Of a DNA stretch of 56,569 nucleotides, positions 8,568-17,373 are shown in pieces (position 1 is the first letter of the stretch; every line of letters starts with the position of its first letter). The translations under genes and the position numbers were made by a program. The notes below the pieces were generated by a model that did not search any database, was not told the DNA's origin, and saw only the letters and a program-made list of their open reading frames with translations. Where the stretch lies: the NCBI GenBank assembly GCA_937892025.1, contig CALAVA010000029.1:1-56569 (forward strand), in the 5' to 3' direction. The stretch comes from an uncultured Bacteroidales bacterium (GTDB lineage Bacteria > Bacteroidota > Bacteroidia > Bacteroidales > WCHB1-69).

Positions 8568-8602
8568 CTTAAACTTAGTTATTAATTAAAATTTTGTGAA
8601 TT

Positions 8603-9121
8603 ATGAAGATTATTATTTTTGATGGCCGAATTGGTGCTAAAGGCGCAGAGGTTTCTTCAACAAGAGGTGGTAAGCCTTTTGTCAGGTTTAGTGTTGCTAA
8701 CAACTCATTTGTTAATGGTCAAGACAAGACCGAGTGGTTTGATGTCACAAGTTATGACCCATTTGTGATTGAAAGTAAAGTAAAGTATTTGACAAAGGGT
8801 ACGCCAGTACAAATTGTTGGTTCTTTGAATACTGAGGTTAAAGTTGACAACCAAGGTAAAGTTTGGGTTAACCAATATGTCACTGCTGACAGAATTGAGT
8901 TAATGTTCAATAGTAAAAAGGATGAGGATAATCATGGCGGTCAGAATGGTTTTGTTTCAGAGGGGACATTATCAACTATGACAGGTGGAACGCAATCAGA
9001 GGCAATGCTTAGTGGTAAAGAAACGGCAAAGCAAACTCCTGCTCAAAATCTCCAACCACAACCTGAACCTGAAATCCCAATGAGCGAAGGCTCTGGCGGG
9101 GAAGATGACCTTCCTTTCTAA
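8603..9121 (+). CDS. ssb: Single-stranded DNA-binding protein
   Basis: 172 residues. Residues 1-105 form an OB fold typical of SSB (MKIIIFDGRIGAKGAEV, FVRFSVAN, then WFDVTSYDP and GTPVQIVGSLNTEV). A flexible Gly/Gln/Pro-rich linker follows, ending in the acidic tip EDDLPF that binds partner proteins in bacterial SSBs. It protects single-stranded DNA during phage replication. It lies alone behind tRNA-Gln and ends at a strong terminator. The intact DDLPF tip suggests that it still recruits host or phage replication proteins. Confidence 0.92.
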   Translation: MKIIIFDGRIGAKGAEVSSTRGGKPFVRFSVANNSFVNGQDKTEWFDVTSYDPFVIESKVKYLTKGTPVQIVGSLNTEVKVDNQGKVWVNQYVTADRIELMFNSKKDEDNHGGQNGFVSEGTLSTMTGGTQSEAMLSGKETAKQTPAQNLQPQPEPEIPMSEGSGGEDDLPF

Positions 9122-9157
9122 CCTAAAGTATTAAAGGTATTATCTCGTTAAAGGCAA

Positions 9158-9186
9158 ACAAGGCCAATATTGACCTTGTTTTTTTT
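9158..9186 (+). terminator. Intrinsic terminator after ssb
   Basis: ACAAGG/CCTTGT stem with a loop of about ten bases and a run of eight T, 36 bases after the ssb stop codon. Confidence 0.85.
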
Positions 9187-9249
9187 GTATAAACATTTTA
9201 AACTTTTTTCCACCGTCGTGTTAATTATTTAAAAATATGCGAAATATGG

Positions 9250-9584
9250 GAAAGAAAAAAAACAAAAGAAAGTTTTATATTAGAAGCTAAAAAAATTCAT
9301 GGAGATAAATATAAAGGATTTTTAAAATTGGATTTTTATTTGCCTGAATATAATATTGCCATAGAATGTCATGGAGAACAATATTTTGAAAATTCAGATG
9401 GGAAAATGATGATAAAAACTTATTAACAAGGCAATTAAGAGATGATGTAAAACAAAAATTATGCAAAGAAAAAGGTATAAACATTATATATTATACAAAT
9501 ATTAATTATGAAAAATATTGTAAAGATAAATTAATTATTAATAATAAAGAAGATTTACTTAAAAAAAATTTAAATTATGATTGA
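9250..9584 (+). pseudogene. Decayed homing endonuclease (Vsr/PD-(D/E)XK-like), frameshifted
   Basis: Two reading frames hold one protein. The first gives FILEAKKIHGDKYKG and DFYLPEYNIAIECHGEQYFE; the second gives NLLTRQLRDDVKQKLCKEKG and INIIYYTN. Together they match the YLPEYNIxIEyxGEQHF...R..KxxyCxxngIxLixI pattern of phage Vsr-like homing endonucleases. A frameshift around 9400 breaks it, and the spacer repeats expected between HGDKY and the catalytic part are missing. No promoter was seen. Its tail overlaps the thioredoxin start by a few bases. Confidence 0.7.
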
Positions 9585-9912
9585 TATTAGAAAAATAGAA
9601 AAAAATGAAGATTTTGAAAATTTTATTTCTGAAAATAAAAAAGTTTGTATTAAGTTTTCGGCTGATTGGTGTCAACCTTGTAAAACATTGGCACAGAGGT
9701 TAAAAAATATTGATTCTGAAAAAATTGGAAACACGTTATTTGCTGAAATTGACATTAGTGAAAATGATGAATGTGAAGCAATTGCTGAAAAATATGGTGT
9801 CACTAACATTCCATGCATGATGTATTTTAAGAATAGAGAAATGGTTGACAGAAGTGTTGGATTGGTTCCGTTGGATGACATTTATAATAGGATAAACAAA
9901 TTATCAGAATGA
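9577..9912 (+). CDS. Thioredoxin-like protein
   Basis: 111 residues, the typical length of a thioredoxin. The active site WCQPC lies at residues 28-32 inside IKFSADWCQPCKTL, the buried Asp is present (FSADW), and the cis-Pro loop is TNIPCMMYF near 76. A resolving disulfide reductase activity is expected; in phages it may serve ribonucleotide reductase or act as a polymerase processivity factor, but neither partner is in this window. The C-terminus overlaps the next gene by four bases. Confidence 0.88.
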   Translation: MIDIRKIEKNEDFENFISENKKVCIKFSADWCQPCKTLAQRLKNIDSEKIGNTLFAEIDISENDECEAIAEKYGVTNIPCMMYFKNREMVDRSVGLVPLDDIYNRINKLSE

Positions 9913-10121
9913 TTTGGGCTATTGGTATTATAAAGTTTTTGTGTTGTGCTGTTGGTATATTTTGCATTTGTGCATTCATATTAGCATGCATATCAAGTAT
10001 TATAAATCCAAATTTCGTTGTTGACGAAAATGGTAATAAGGTGGCTGATAAATATGACAATTTAAGGTATTTGCTTGCTATTGTTATGTCGGTTGCGTTG
10101 GGTATAGTTATTGCGTTGTAA
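9909..10121 (+). CDS. Small two-helix membrane protein
   Basis: 70 residues with two hydrophobic stretches (about residues 3-28, Cys-rich, and 50-69) separated by a polar loop. It is likely an inner-membrane protein with a hairpin topology. It is coupled to thioredoxin by ATGA and to the next gene by TAATG, so it belongs to the same unit. Size and topology would also fit a holin, but nothing nearby supports lysis. Confidence 0.65.
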   Translation: MIWAIGIIKFLCCAVGIFCICAFILACISSIINPNFVVDENGNKVADKYDNLRYLLAIVMSVALGIVIAL

Positions 10122-10375
10122 TGGAAGATAATTTAAAATGGATGGAAGAAAAAGTGACCAAAATTAATGGCCATAAATTTTTTTATCATTTTGTTTGTTT
10201 CTGCCTTTTCAGGCTAAGAAGAAAGATAACATATAAAGATTTGTTTATTTTATATTATGGAATACACAGGAGCAAAATGGGCGAAGACAATGCAAAGAAG
10301 AAAGCATTACAAACAATACTAAAAATTTATAAAGAGAATAACGGAAATTATCCTGATGACAATGAAAAAATATAA
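10121..10375 (+). CDS. Hypothetical protein
   Basis: 84 residues, unrecognised. A short hydrophobic segment FYHFVCFCLF near residues 22-31 is followed by a basic region (RLRRKITYKD). It overlaps the preceding stop and the following small gene, so it is part of the thioredoxin operon. Confidence 0.6.
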   Translation: MEDNLKWMEEKVTKINGHKFFYHFVCFCLFRLRRKITYKDLFILYYGIHRSKMGEDNAKKKALQTILKIYKENNGNYPDDNEKI

Positions 10376-10517
10376 AAAAGAATATTTTGGGGATTTAAGG
10401 CTTGAATTTGAAGATGCAGACCAATATTCTTCAAAGGCAATTGATATTTTAAGAAATTCCAATTCAAGAATAAAAACAGTCAAATACAAGAATGGAAAAA
10501 AAATTAATAAAAAATGA
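10362..10517 (+). CDS. Hypothetical 51-residue basic protein
   Basis: Short frame from the ATG at 10362 to the TGA at 10515. It starts MKKYKKEYFGDLRLEFEDAD and ends in a basic tail (KNGKKINKK). It overlaps the upstream gene by 14 bases and the downstream ATG by four, an arrangement typical of real phage genes. Function unknown. Confidence 0.6.
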   Translation: MKKYKKEYFGDLRLEFEDADQYSSKAIDILRNSNSRIKTVKYKNGKKINKK

Positions 10518-11269
10518 TGAACGGTGATGATTATAGACACTTTGTGTGTGTCGTTGCGGGCGATAATCCAGAAAAATTAATGGAAGAATACGACAAAAAT
10601 AAAAAAGTTGAACCATATGTTGTATATCAATATTCAGATGCTGAAAAATTAAGGCAATCATATATTGATAGTTATCAATCCATGTTGGATGATGATTCTG
10701 AAGAATATGATAAAGAATATATTAAGGATATGATACATGATTTATCAGAAATGTCATCAGAAGATTTTTATTATGACATAACAGATGGTTTAATTATTGA
10801 CCCTGACAATGGAAATGCAATGTCAGACGCAAATAAAGATGGGAAATGGAGTTATTATAATCTTGGAAAAATGTTTAGTGTTCCGTTTTTAACAAAAGAC
10901 GAAAGAGAAGTATTCCAAGCAAAAAAAGGAGATATTGATTGGGATAAAATTCATTTATCAAACAGTTATATATATGAACGTGCTTGGGATATGGTTATGA
11001 ATGAATCAAAACCTGAAAATGATTATGAGCAACAAATATATGACAATATGAAAGATAAAGTTGCTTATTTTCAGAAATTTGAAAATAAAGACAATTATGT
11101 AATAAGTAACACAGCATTTTGGGGCTATGCATTCCTTTCAGATAAAATGGGTTGGATGGAAGCAAGTGAATATGATGACCAATTTGTTTGGATGTCAAAT
11201 TTCTACAATATGTTTATACAGAATCTTGATGATGATACATTGCTGACAATATATGAATGTGTTAGATAA
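10514..11269 (+). CDS. Hypothetical acidic protein
   Basis: 251 residues, rich in Asp, Glu, Tyr and Trp, without a recognisable family. A DPDNGNAMSDANKDGKW stretch near residue 95 resembles a calcium-binding-type loop but is not a canonical EF hand. The C-terminal half is aromatic and probably helical. It is the last gene of the operon that starts with thioredoxin and ends at a bidirectional terminator. Confidence 0.7.
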   Translation: MMNGDDYRHFVCVVAGDNPEKLMEEYDKNKKVEPYVVYQYSDAEKLRQSYIDSYQSMLDDDSEEYDKEYIKDMIHDLSEMSSEDFYYDITDGLIIDPDNGNAMSDANKDGKWSYYNLGKMFSVPFLTKDEREVFQAKKGDIDWDKIHLSNSYIYERAWDMVMNESKPENDYEQQIYDNMKDKVAYFQKFENKDNYVISNTAFWGYAFLSDKMGWMEASEYDDQFVWMSNFYNMFIQNLDDDTLLTIYECVR

Positions 11270-11310
11270 AAAAAAAGCGGGCCAATTGGTCCGCTTTTGT
11301 TTTTTTTTTA
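11270..11310. terminator. Bidirectional intrinsic terminator
   Basis: AAAAGCGG and CCGCTTTT arms around GCCAATTGGT, flanked by A and T runs on both sides. It separates the convergent genes that end at 11269 (plus) and 11330 (minus). Confidence 0.9.
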
Positions 11311-11329
11311 TGATTCCCATTTTTTATTA

Positions 11330-12841
11330 TTATCCAAATATTGCATCATCAGAAAAACCAATTTGTAATTTTCCGTTTTTTTCTTTAATTGAAACTTCAT
11401 TGTTTGTTCCTGTAAGGAAATTTCTTATTGTGGATTTTATTGTTTCTTCTAATGTGCTTGTTAAATCGCTTATTAATTGGTCTACTTTTTGTTTGGCTTC
11501 TTCAATTTTCTTATTGAGCGATTCTTCAAAGTCGTAAAGTTCTCCGTCAATTAATCTCCATTCTTTGTATTTCGCTTCTTCATCGCTACTTGGGCTTGAA
11601 TCTAAAATTACAATTGAGTCACCTTCGCTTAATTGTTTCTTGTGCCAATTACTTCCATCCCATTCATTTATGAAATATCCAACATTTTCGCCAGTTGTGT
11701 CATTCAATACACATTGAATATAATTTTGGTCTTCGCCATTTTCAATCAAATCTCTGTTTTCTCTTTTACCGACATATAGATTTGTTGTTATCCATATTTG
11801 ATTGCCATATCGTTGTGTTGTGTAGTTATTTCCAAGAATTGTTTCAAATCCAAAATAATTACCATGTACATAATCTTTTACAAGTCTTATTGTAAAAAAT
11901 CCATTTTTAATTTCTTGCTTAACGCCACTCAAATCATATGCAAATGTCTTTACATAGTTTTCACGTGTGGTTGCTGAGGTTGTAGTCCATAAAGTTGATT
12001 CTTCACCTATTTTACTGATACTTGCATCTCCTTCGTTATAGATGCCAACTGGTAATATTTCAAAGCCTGCATAATCAAATCCACAAGTTCCGTCATTTTC
12101 AATGTTGTTATCTTCATAGAAGTTCCAATAGTCTTCTGATTTTAATATCTGTCCAGCTGAATATCCAAGTTCACCAACCATTAAATCATTATGGTTTTTG
12201 TGTTGTTCTGTTTCAAAAGAATTAAGTAATATGTCCCAATCTTCTTTACTTGGTATTCTCCAATAACTTCCATTAAGAGATTCTTGTATGGCTTCCATTG
12301 CAGCCTTTGAATACAAATTGCCTGAATATTTAATGTTTTCTTTAGTAAGAATTCTATATCCTGGTTTAATATCTTCTGGAATTGAATTGTGCGGGTCTGT
12401 TAAATCAATATAAGTTTCAGCAGGAGCATAAGTACCTGTTTTTTCTCCTGGGTTTACTCCTAATGGATTTTTGATTGTTCCATCACCTTTTAATGTGCTG
12501 TCTGTATGAACTTCTACTAATGCGTCAGCAGGAAATCCACTTACGGATGCCAATTCATTTCCATTGTATATTACTGATAATTCTCCATTATCCTTGTTAT
12601 ATTCAAATGAAAGTCCGTTAAGTTCACAATCCACAGAAAGGTTTACTTTTAGTTCTTCTCCGTTTGTTCTTACAAGTGTAAGTTCATTTGTACTATCATT
12701 ATAATATGCTGATTCAATATCATATCCTCTTAAAAAGTTGAAATTACTATCAATTTCATTTCCTTTAAGCCCTGTACATCCACTATGGGTAACGTCACCT
12801 TCAAAGAGATTGGTATTGAGTTTGTAGTATATAATGCCCAT
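11330..12841 (-). CDS. Tail fibre/adhesin-type protein with FISUMP domain
   Basis: 503 residues. Residues about 145-320 match the FISUMP (Fibrobacter succinogenes major paralogous) domain: GYRILTKENIKYSG, YWRIPSKEDWDILLN, a GY/AGQILKS segment, DGTCGFDYAGFEILPVG, LWTTTSAT and FFTIRLVKDY. The N-terminus is beta-rich and repetitive, and residues about 425-480 form a coiled coil (ESLNKKIEEAKQKVDQLISD). This layout suits a trimeric fibre or receptor-binding protein, and the domain is characteristic of Bacteroidetes and their phages. It is transcribed on the minus strand behind an ACTATTTAT late-type motif, next to another virion-type gene. It could instead be a decorative head protein. Confidence 0.75.
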   Translation of the reverse strand: MGIIYYKLNTNLFEGDVTHSGCTGLKGNEIDSNFNFLRGYDIESAYYNDSTNELTLVRTNGEELKVNLSVDCELNGLSFEYNKDNGELSVIYNGNELASVSGFPADALVEVHTDSTLKGDGTIKNPLGVNPGEKTGTYAPAETYIDLTDPHNSIPEDIKPGYRILTKENIKYSGNLYSKAAMEAIQESLNGSYWRIPSKEDWDILLNSFETEQHKNHNDLMVGELGYSAGQILKSEDYWNFYEDNNIENDGTCGFDYAGFEILPVGIYNEGDASISKIGEESTLWTTTSATTRENYVKTFAYDLSGVKQEIKNGFFTIRLVKDYVHGNYFGFETILGNNYTTQRYGNQIWITTNLYVGKRENRDLIENGEDQNYIQCVLNDTTGENVGYFINEWDGSNWHKKQLSEGDSIVILDSSPSSDEEAKYKEWRLIDGELYDFEESLNKKIEEAKQKVDQLISDLTSTLEETIKSTIRNFLTGTNNEVSIKEKNGKLQIGFSDDAIFG

Positions 12842-12868
12842 ATGTTTATTTTAAATTAAAATTCTTAT

Positions 12869-14455
12869 TTAAGATAAATAGTTTTTTATTGAGTAATAAT
12901 CAATGAGTCCAAGATATATTTTGAATGATTTTATGTCACCTATAAACGAGCCACAGAAGTCTTTTTCTATTGGCAGTATGTATCCAGGGATATCGTAGAA
13001 ATCTGGTGGTAAAACCATTTCTTTAAGACCTATAGACCCACCACCTAATGATATATTATATGGAACGCCTTCTTGTCTTTGATATAAATCATTCAATTCT
13101 TTAAATGAGAGGGCATTTAATTGTTTGCTAATGAATTTTAGATATCCATTAACATAAATCATTATTCTCATTTTTCTTTGCCTTAAATCGCATTTATCAG
13201 ATGTTGGATTAATTATTGCAAATCTCACGTTTATTGAATTCCATTCATCTGGCTTTACCATACCATCTTTTGAATACTCTTCAATCACGCTATAATGATG
13301 GTCCTCATTGTCACAATCTAAAATACCATATTTATATCCAATTGCTCCATTTTCAGTAATTCTTAATGCAAATACATTGTTTTTTATGTCTTTGTATGGG
13401 TCGTATGACAATTCTCCATTCTGTTTTGCAATAAGGTCATATAATGCATATAATTCTTCTATATTGTCAACGGTATATCCTGTTTCAGTTCTGTTTAACC
13501 ACGGGAAATAATTGATATTACGTCTTTTCTTGTCTTTTAATTTGACAATAGCACCATCTACCCAATTATCAACTGTGAAACCAGTGTCAGTTCTGTTGAA
13601 AAATATAAATTTATTATCTGTTGTAATTTCGTAAGATTCATTATCTCCAATGTCCATTCCTTCAGAATCTTTTAACTCTGGGTTTTTAATGTCAGGTTCT
13701 TCTTCGAGGTAATCTTCATCTGAAAAATATCCATCGTTTTCATAGTTGCTATATGGGTCACAAACATATTTCCTCATATATTCAATATTGTCATATAAGC
13801 CCCAAAACTTGTTTTCGGCTCTTGTTCCCATATAAAAGAAAATTCCGTTATTCTGTGGATATGAATTACTTATTGAATTTTCGGCTTGAGTATAATCTGT
13901 TCTTGGCCTTATCTCAAAATGCAATACCATATCATTATAAATGTTATGTGGTAAAACCTGATAATCAAATCCAAATAATTTGAAGAATCCTTGATAAAAT
14001 CCGCCATTGAATTTCATATATTTAGTATCGCCACTTTCAACAAGTTCACTTTCATATTTATAAAGTTGTGTGTTTCCACTTACTGGTGATAAGAACAATC
14101 TTGTATCTCCGGATTCTATTTCATATTCGCTTTTGAAAAATATGTCAAGAAAATCCTTTACTGATAATTTTGTTTTGTCATAACTTATAAATCCATTGTC
14201 AACACCAGTCATTCCAATATCCTTTAATAAAACTCCGTTATTTGTTGACCCAGACCAATATATACTTGAGTATAGTTTTCCGTTTTCAAATATGAAATCA
14301 GAAAAATCTGCAATTGTCATATCTTCAATACTACTAAGTGTTTGATTGTATGCTTCTCCTTTATGCAGCATATAATCATAGTATTTTTGATTAAACAATT
14401 TAGAATCTAATACCCTTGAATGTTTATTTTTAATGTTTTGATGCATAGTATACAA
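12869..14455 (-). CDS. Large virion-type structural protein, lectin-like regions
   Basis: 528 residues, acidic and aromatic. Segments such as DMVLHFEIRPRTDY, NNGIFFYMGTRAENKFW, VFALRITENGAIGYKY, DEWNSINVRF and MRIMIYVNGYLKFISKQL read as alternating beta strands of a concanavalin/LamG-like jelly roll, common in tail fibres. Two near-repeats (FFNRTDTGFTVDNW and WLNRTETGYTVDN) occur near residues 285 and 320. It ends 28 bases before the FISUMP gene start and has the same ACTATTTAT motif upstream, so the two are probably a late pair. Exact virion position unknown. Confidence 0.6.
   Translation of the reverse strand: MYTMHQNIKNKHSRVLDSKLFNQKYYDYMLHKGEAYNQTLSSIEDMTIADFSDFIFENGKLYSSIYWSGSTNNGVLLKDIGMTGVDNGFISYDKTKLSVKDFLDIFFKSEYEIESGDTRLFLSPVSGNTQLYKYESELVESGDTKYMKFNGGFYQGFFKLFGFDYQVLPHNIYNDMVLHFEIRPRTDYTQAENSISNSYPQNNGIFFYMGTRAENKFWGLYDNIEYMRKYVCDPYSNYENDGYFSDEDYLEEEPDIKNPELKDSEGMDIGDNESYEITTDNKFIFFNRTDTGFTVDNWVDGAIVKLKDKKRRNINYFPWLNRTETGYTVDNIEELYALYDLIAKQNGELSYDPYKDIKNNVFALRITENGAIGYKYGILDCDNEDHHYSVIEEYSKDGMVKPDEWNSINVRFAIINPTSDKCDLRQRKMRIMIYVNGYLKFISKQLNALSFKELNDLYQRQEGVPYNISLGGGSIGLKEMVLPPDFYDIPGYILPIEKDFCGSFIGDIKSFKIYLGLIDYYSIKNYLS
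12871..12882 (-). promoter_or_regulatory. ACTATTTAT late-type promoter motif
   Basis: ACTATTTATCTT on the minus strand, about 30 bases before the start of the FISUMP gene. The same box precedes five other genes that look structural or membrane-associated. Confidence 0.5.
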
Positions 14456-14462
14456 TTATTCT

Positions 14463-14474
14463 TTAATAAATAGT
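14463..14474 (-). promoter_or_regulatory. ACTATTTAT late-type promoter motif
   Basis: ACTATTTATTAA on the minus strand, ten to twenty bases upstream of the 528-residue structural gene. Confidence 0.5.
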
Positions 14475-14503
14475 TTTGTTATAAGAGATTTTTTACAGAA
14501 TAT

Positions 14504-14713
14504 TTGCAATTTAGTTTCACTCTTTATAGCCAAAATATAGAAAATATAATTAATAGAGATTTAGTTAAAAAGAAGTTGTGTGATGAAAATGGGATAAAAT
14601 TAATTTATTATACAAATTTAAAAGATTTTGAAAATAAAAAAGAAAATTTGTATATTAGCAAAAATGATATATTAAATTTTATAAATAATGAAAGATTATT
14701 ACAAAATTCTTGA
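14504..14713 (+). pseudogene. C-terminal remnant of a Vsr-like homing endonuclease
   Basis: The frame encodes INRDLVKKKLCDENGIKLIY followed by YTNLKDFENKKENLYISKND, the C-terminal part of the same family as the pseudogene at 9250 (compare KQKLCKEKGINIIYYTN). The catalytic N-terminal half with LPEYNI and EQHF is absent. It overlaps the DnaJ start by 26 bases. Confidence 0.65.
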
Positions 14714-15776
14714 AATAACAGATGATGAAAAAAAACTTAATAATGAAGAATTTGCATCTGTATGTAAAAAGAAATATCATTCTTTAGCTTTAAAATTACA
14801 CCCTGATAGATGGGCTAATTCAAGTGAAAAAGAAAAAAAAGAAGCTGAAGAAAAATTTAAAGATGTTGCTGAGGCTTACGAAGTTCTTTCTGACCCACAA
14901 AAACGTGCGCAATATGATAGTGGTGGAATGGATTTTGATTTTGGCGGATTTGACCCAATGGACATTTTCAGAAGAATGAGTGGAATGGGAGGTGGCTTTG
15001 GAAACGACCCATTTGCAAGCGTGTTTGGAGGTGGACAAAGAGTTAATAAAGGTAGTGATATACACGTTGAAGTAACCCTTACATTGGAAGAATGCTATAA
15101 GGGTGGTAAAAAGTCTGTTCAAGTTCAAAAGCAAAAAGAATGTTCACATTGTAATGGAACTGGCTCGTCTGATGGAAGAACACATGTGTGCCCTGTTTGT
15201 AAAGGAAGTGGAATGGAATCAGAGATGAAGCAATTTGGGCGTGGACAATTTAGTGTTATGTCGCATCCTTGCTCAAAATGCCACGGAACTGGTAAAGATA
15301 CTTCATATACTCGTTGCAAGCATTGCAATGGTAGTGGATTAAGTTATGAATATGTGACTGAGCAAATTGACATTCCAAGGGGTATTGATAACGGAATGGC
15401 GTTTAGAGGTGAAGGAAAAGGAAATGCGGCAGAAAGAAATGGAATTAATGGCGATTTGATTGTTCACGTTAAAGTTGCAAAAGACAATTATTTTGAAAGA
15501 CCAGATACTTTGAATTTAATTCATTATGAATCAGTTCCATTTGCGGAGGCTTTACTTGGATTTAAAAAAGAATTTAAATGCATTGACGGAAGTAAAGTGA
15601 CAGTAAATGCACATGAATTAACAAAGCCGGGAGAAGCATTCATTTTCAAAGGGAAAGGTATGCCTGATGTAATGGGAAGTGGAAGAATTGGTGATTATGC
15701 CGTTGTTATTAATTATGAATTACCAAATAAATTAACAAATAAGCAAAAAGAAATACTTAAAAAGTTCTATGAATGA
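14688..15776 (+). CDS. dnaJ: DnaJ-type co-chaperone (complete, type I)
   Basis: 362 residues with the full DnaJ layout. The J domain occupies residues 1-80, with HPD inside ALKLHPDRW. A Gly/Phe-rich stretch follows at about 85-115 (DFDFGGFDPMD, GGGFGNDP). Four zinc-binding repeats CSHCNGTG, CPVCKGSG, CSKCHGTG and CKHCNGSG lie at about 150-215, and the substrate-binding C-terminal domains follow. It would recruit host DnaK for folding or disassembly of phage complexes. Complete DnaJ is unusual in phages but known in large ones. It is followed by a glycosyltransferase overlapping by eight bases. Confidence 0.93.
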   Translation: MKDYYKILEITDDEKKLNNEEFASVCKKKYHSLALKLHPDRWANSSEKEKKEAEEKFKDVAEAYEVLSDPQKRAQYDSGGMDFDFGGFDPMDIFRRMSGMGGGFGNDPFASVFGGGQRVNKGSDIHVEVTLTLEECYKGGKKSVQVQKQKECSHCNGTGSSDGRTHVCPVCKGSGMESEMKQFGRGQFSVMSHPCSKCHGTGKDTSYTRCKHCNGSGLSYEYVTEQIDIPRGIDNGMAFRGEGKGNAAERNGINGDLIVHVKVAKDNYFERPDTLNLIHYESVPFAEALLGFKKEFKCIDGSKVTVNAHELTKPGEAFIFKGKGMPDVMGSGRIGDYAVVINYELPNKLTNKQKEILKKFYE

Positions 15777-16614
15777 AGTTAAAATTGCATTAGTAACGAT
15801 TACAAGGCTTGGAAACAAATATCTTAGAGAGTTTATTGAATACTATCTAAACATTGGTGTTGACAAGATATATTTTTATGATAATAACAGATGGAGAGAA
15901 GAAAACGTTATGGATGTAGTCAGTGACTATGTTAATAATGGCCTTGTTGAAGTGATTTATTTTGGAAATGCCGAGGGAAGAATACAAGAAATTGCATATC
16001 AAGATTTTTATAACAATCACGGAAATGAATATGATTGGATATGCTATTTTGATGATGATGAATATGTTGTTATAAACAGCAACGAAAACCTTAAAAATTT
16101 TTTATCAAATCCAATGTTTTGTGATAAAAATGGAGTTTCTTTTCCAATGATAAATTATTCAGATTCTGGCGTTATTGTTAACAACAAAAACACAAGGCTT
16201 GATGTTTATACACAAATTAAAAATAGAGGAAAAATATGGGCCAATAGTTTTTATAAGACAATTATACGTGGTGGATTAAATGTTACATATATAATTGGAA
16301 AATATGAAGGGGATGATAATATCTATGACAATTCTTTCCACGTTCCTGTTGTTGACTTAAAAGTCTATAACAACATTGTTGATTGTGACGGAAATGAAGT
16401 TACATATTGGGTTACAATGAATGAAACATATAATGGTTATTTAAAACATATTCCCACAGGCTGTATTGACGATTTTATTAATATGAAAATGAAAAGATGT
16501 TGGCCTGGACCAGAAAGAACGGATGTTAAATTTGATTATGAATATTTTTCAAAATACAACAATCCAACTAACGAAAAATACCAATATTATATAGAGCATA
16601 CAAATCTTGAATGA
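15769..16614 (+). CDS. Glycosyltransferase (GT92/GT2-like, DxD type)
   Basis: 281 residues. The N-terminus (LVTITRLGNKYLREFIEYYL, then IGVDKIYFYDNNR) is the typical start of Glyco_tranf_2_4/DUF23-like transferases, and DWICYFDDDEYVV near residue 86 supplies the metal-binding DDD. The C-terminal part contains HIPTGCIDDFINMKMKRCWPG. It should transfer a sugar from a nucleotide donor; the acceptor could be a virion protein or modified DNA. It overlaps dnaJ upstream. A copy of its first 50 bases follows directly downstream (see 16626). Confidence 0.8.
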   Translation: MNEVKIALVTITRLGNKYLREFIEYYLNIGVDKIYFYDNNRWREENVMDVVSDYVNNGLVEVIYFGNAEGRIQEIAYQDFYNNHGNEYDWICYFDDDEYVVINSNENLKNFLSNPMFCDKNGVSFPMINYSDSGVIVNNKNTRLDVYTQIKNRGKIWANSFYKTIIRGGLNVTYIIGKYEGDDNIYDNSFHVPVVDLKVYNNIVDCDGNEVTYWVTMNETYNGYLKHIPTGCIDDFINMKMKRCWPGPERTDVKFDYEYFSKYNNPTNEKYQYYIEHTNLE

Positions 16615-16625
16615 AATATATTATA

Positions 16626-16712
16626 ATGAAAATAGCATCTGTTACATTAACAAGACTTGGAAACAAGGTACTAAAAAGTAGTGATAGGATGAAGCAAGAA
16701 AAAGATAATAAA
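16626..16712 (+). pseudogene. Duplicated 5' remnant of the glycosyltransferase gene
   Basis: Reads MKIASVTLTRLGNKVLKS, closely parallel to the start of the glycosyltransferase at 15769 (KIALVTITRLGNKYLRE). DNA similarity (ACAAGRCTTGGAAACAA) is also evident. The frame runs into the HAD gene, which has its own start at 16713. A second glycosyltransferase was probably lost by deletion, leaving only its beginning. Confidence 0.6.
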
Positions 16713-17195
16713 ATGAAAGTAATATTTCTTGATATTGATGGGACAATCAATAGTTACGAGTACTATGTCTCTGATAGATGTACTGGAAATTTAAATGGTG
16801 TTGAAGGAGACATAGACCCATTGTGCGCTGAACGAATCAATAGAATATGCAAAGAAACTGGCGCTAAAATTGTTCTATCAAGCGATTGGAGAATCAATTG
16901 GCCATACTGTATTGACAGGATTGAGAAAGGTGGAGTTGAACATGGACTTATAATTGATAAGACACCTGAACATATGTGGGTTGAACATTGCACAGGAGAC
17001 TTTTTGGATTGGAGTTCGAGAGGTTCTGAAATTAACGACTGGCTTTCTCAACATCCAGAATGTGACAGGTTTGTTATACTCGATGACAGAAAAGATTTTA
17101 CCGAGGAACAGAAGCCTAATTTTGTCCATGTAAACCCAATGCGTGGGCTTGACGATGATGATGTTAATTTTGCAATTCAAATTTTAAATAGATAA
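16713..17195 (+). CDS. HAD-family phosphatase of the RNA-repair (HAD_SAK) type
   Basis: About 160 residues from the ATG at 16713, chosen because the HAD motif I begins there (MKVIFLDIDGTINSYEYY, nucleophile Asp in DIDGT). Motif II is VLSSDWRI near residue 53; RGSEINDWL and FVILDDRKDF near 110-127 complete the core. This pattern is that of HAD domains found fused to RNA ligases in Swiss-army-knife RNA repair proteins (PF18143), where they remove 3' phosphates. The three RNA ligases in the window make an RNA end-healing role plausible, but a general phosphatase cannot be excluded. Confidence 0.75.
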   Translation: MKVIFLDIDGTINSYEYYVSDRCTGNLNGVEGDIDPLCAERINRICKETGAKIVLSSDWRINWPYCIDRIEKGGVEHGLIIDKTPEHMWVEHCTGDFLDWSSRGSEINDWLSQHPECDRFVILDDRKDFTEEQKPNFVHVNPMRGLDDDDVNFAIQILNR

Positions 17196-17199
17196 TATT

Positions 17200-17346
17200 A
17201 TGATACATAAAGATAAATTCAATAGTCCAGTTTATTGGCAAATCGGTACAGATATAAAGTTGTCGTTCCCAACGAAAAAAGAGTACGAAGAAGCAATAAG
17301 AAAAGGCTTGAGACAAGGTTTTATTGGCGTAAAGCATATAATTTGA
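17200..17346 (+). CDS. Hypothetical 48-residue protein
   Basis: Starts MIHKDKFNSPVYWQIGTDIK and ends VKHII, four bases after the HAD gene. It has a compact alpha/beta composition with a KKEYEEAIRKGLRQG helix. The spacing supports expression; no family recognised. Confidence 0.55.
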   Translation: MIHKDKFNSPVYWQIGTDIKLSFPTKKEYEEAIRKGLRQGFIGVKHII

Positions 17347-17373
17347 CAAAAACAAATAAATTAAAAAAATAAT

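Noticed and set aside
9909..10121. Holin assignment for the two-helix membrane protein
   Set aside because: Size fits, but there is no endolysin or spanin nearby and it is coupled to thioredoxin.
11253..11537. A 94-codon plus-strand frame starting at the end of the gene at 10514
   Set aside because: It runs through the bidirectional terminator and is antisense to the FISUMP protein.
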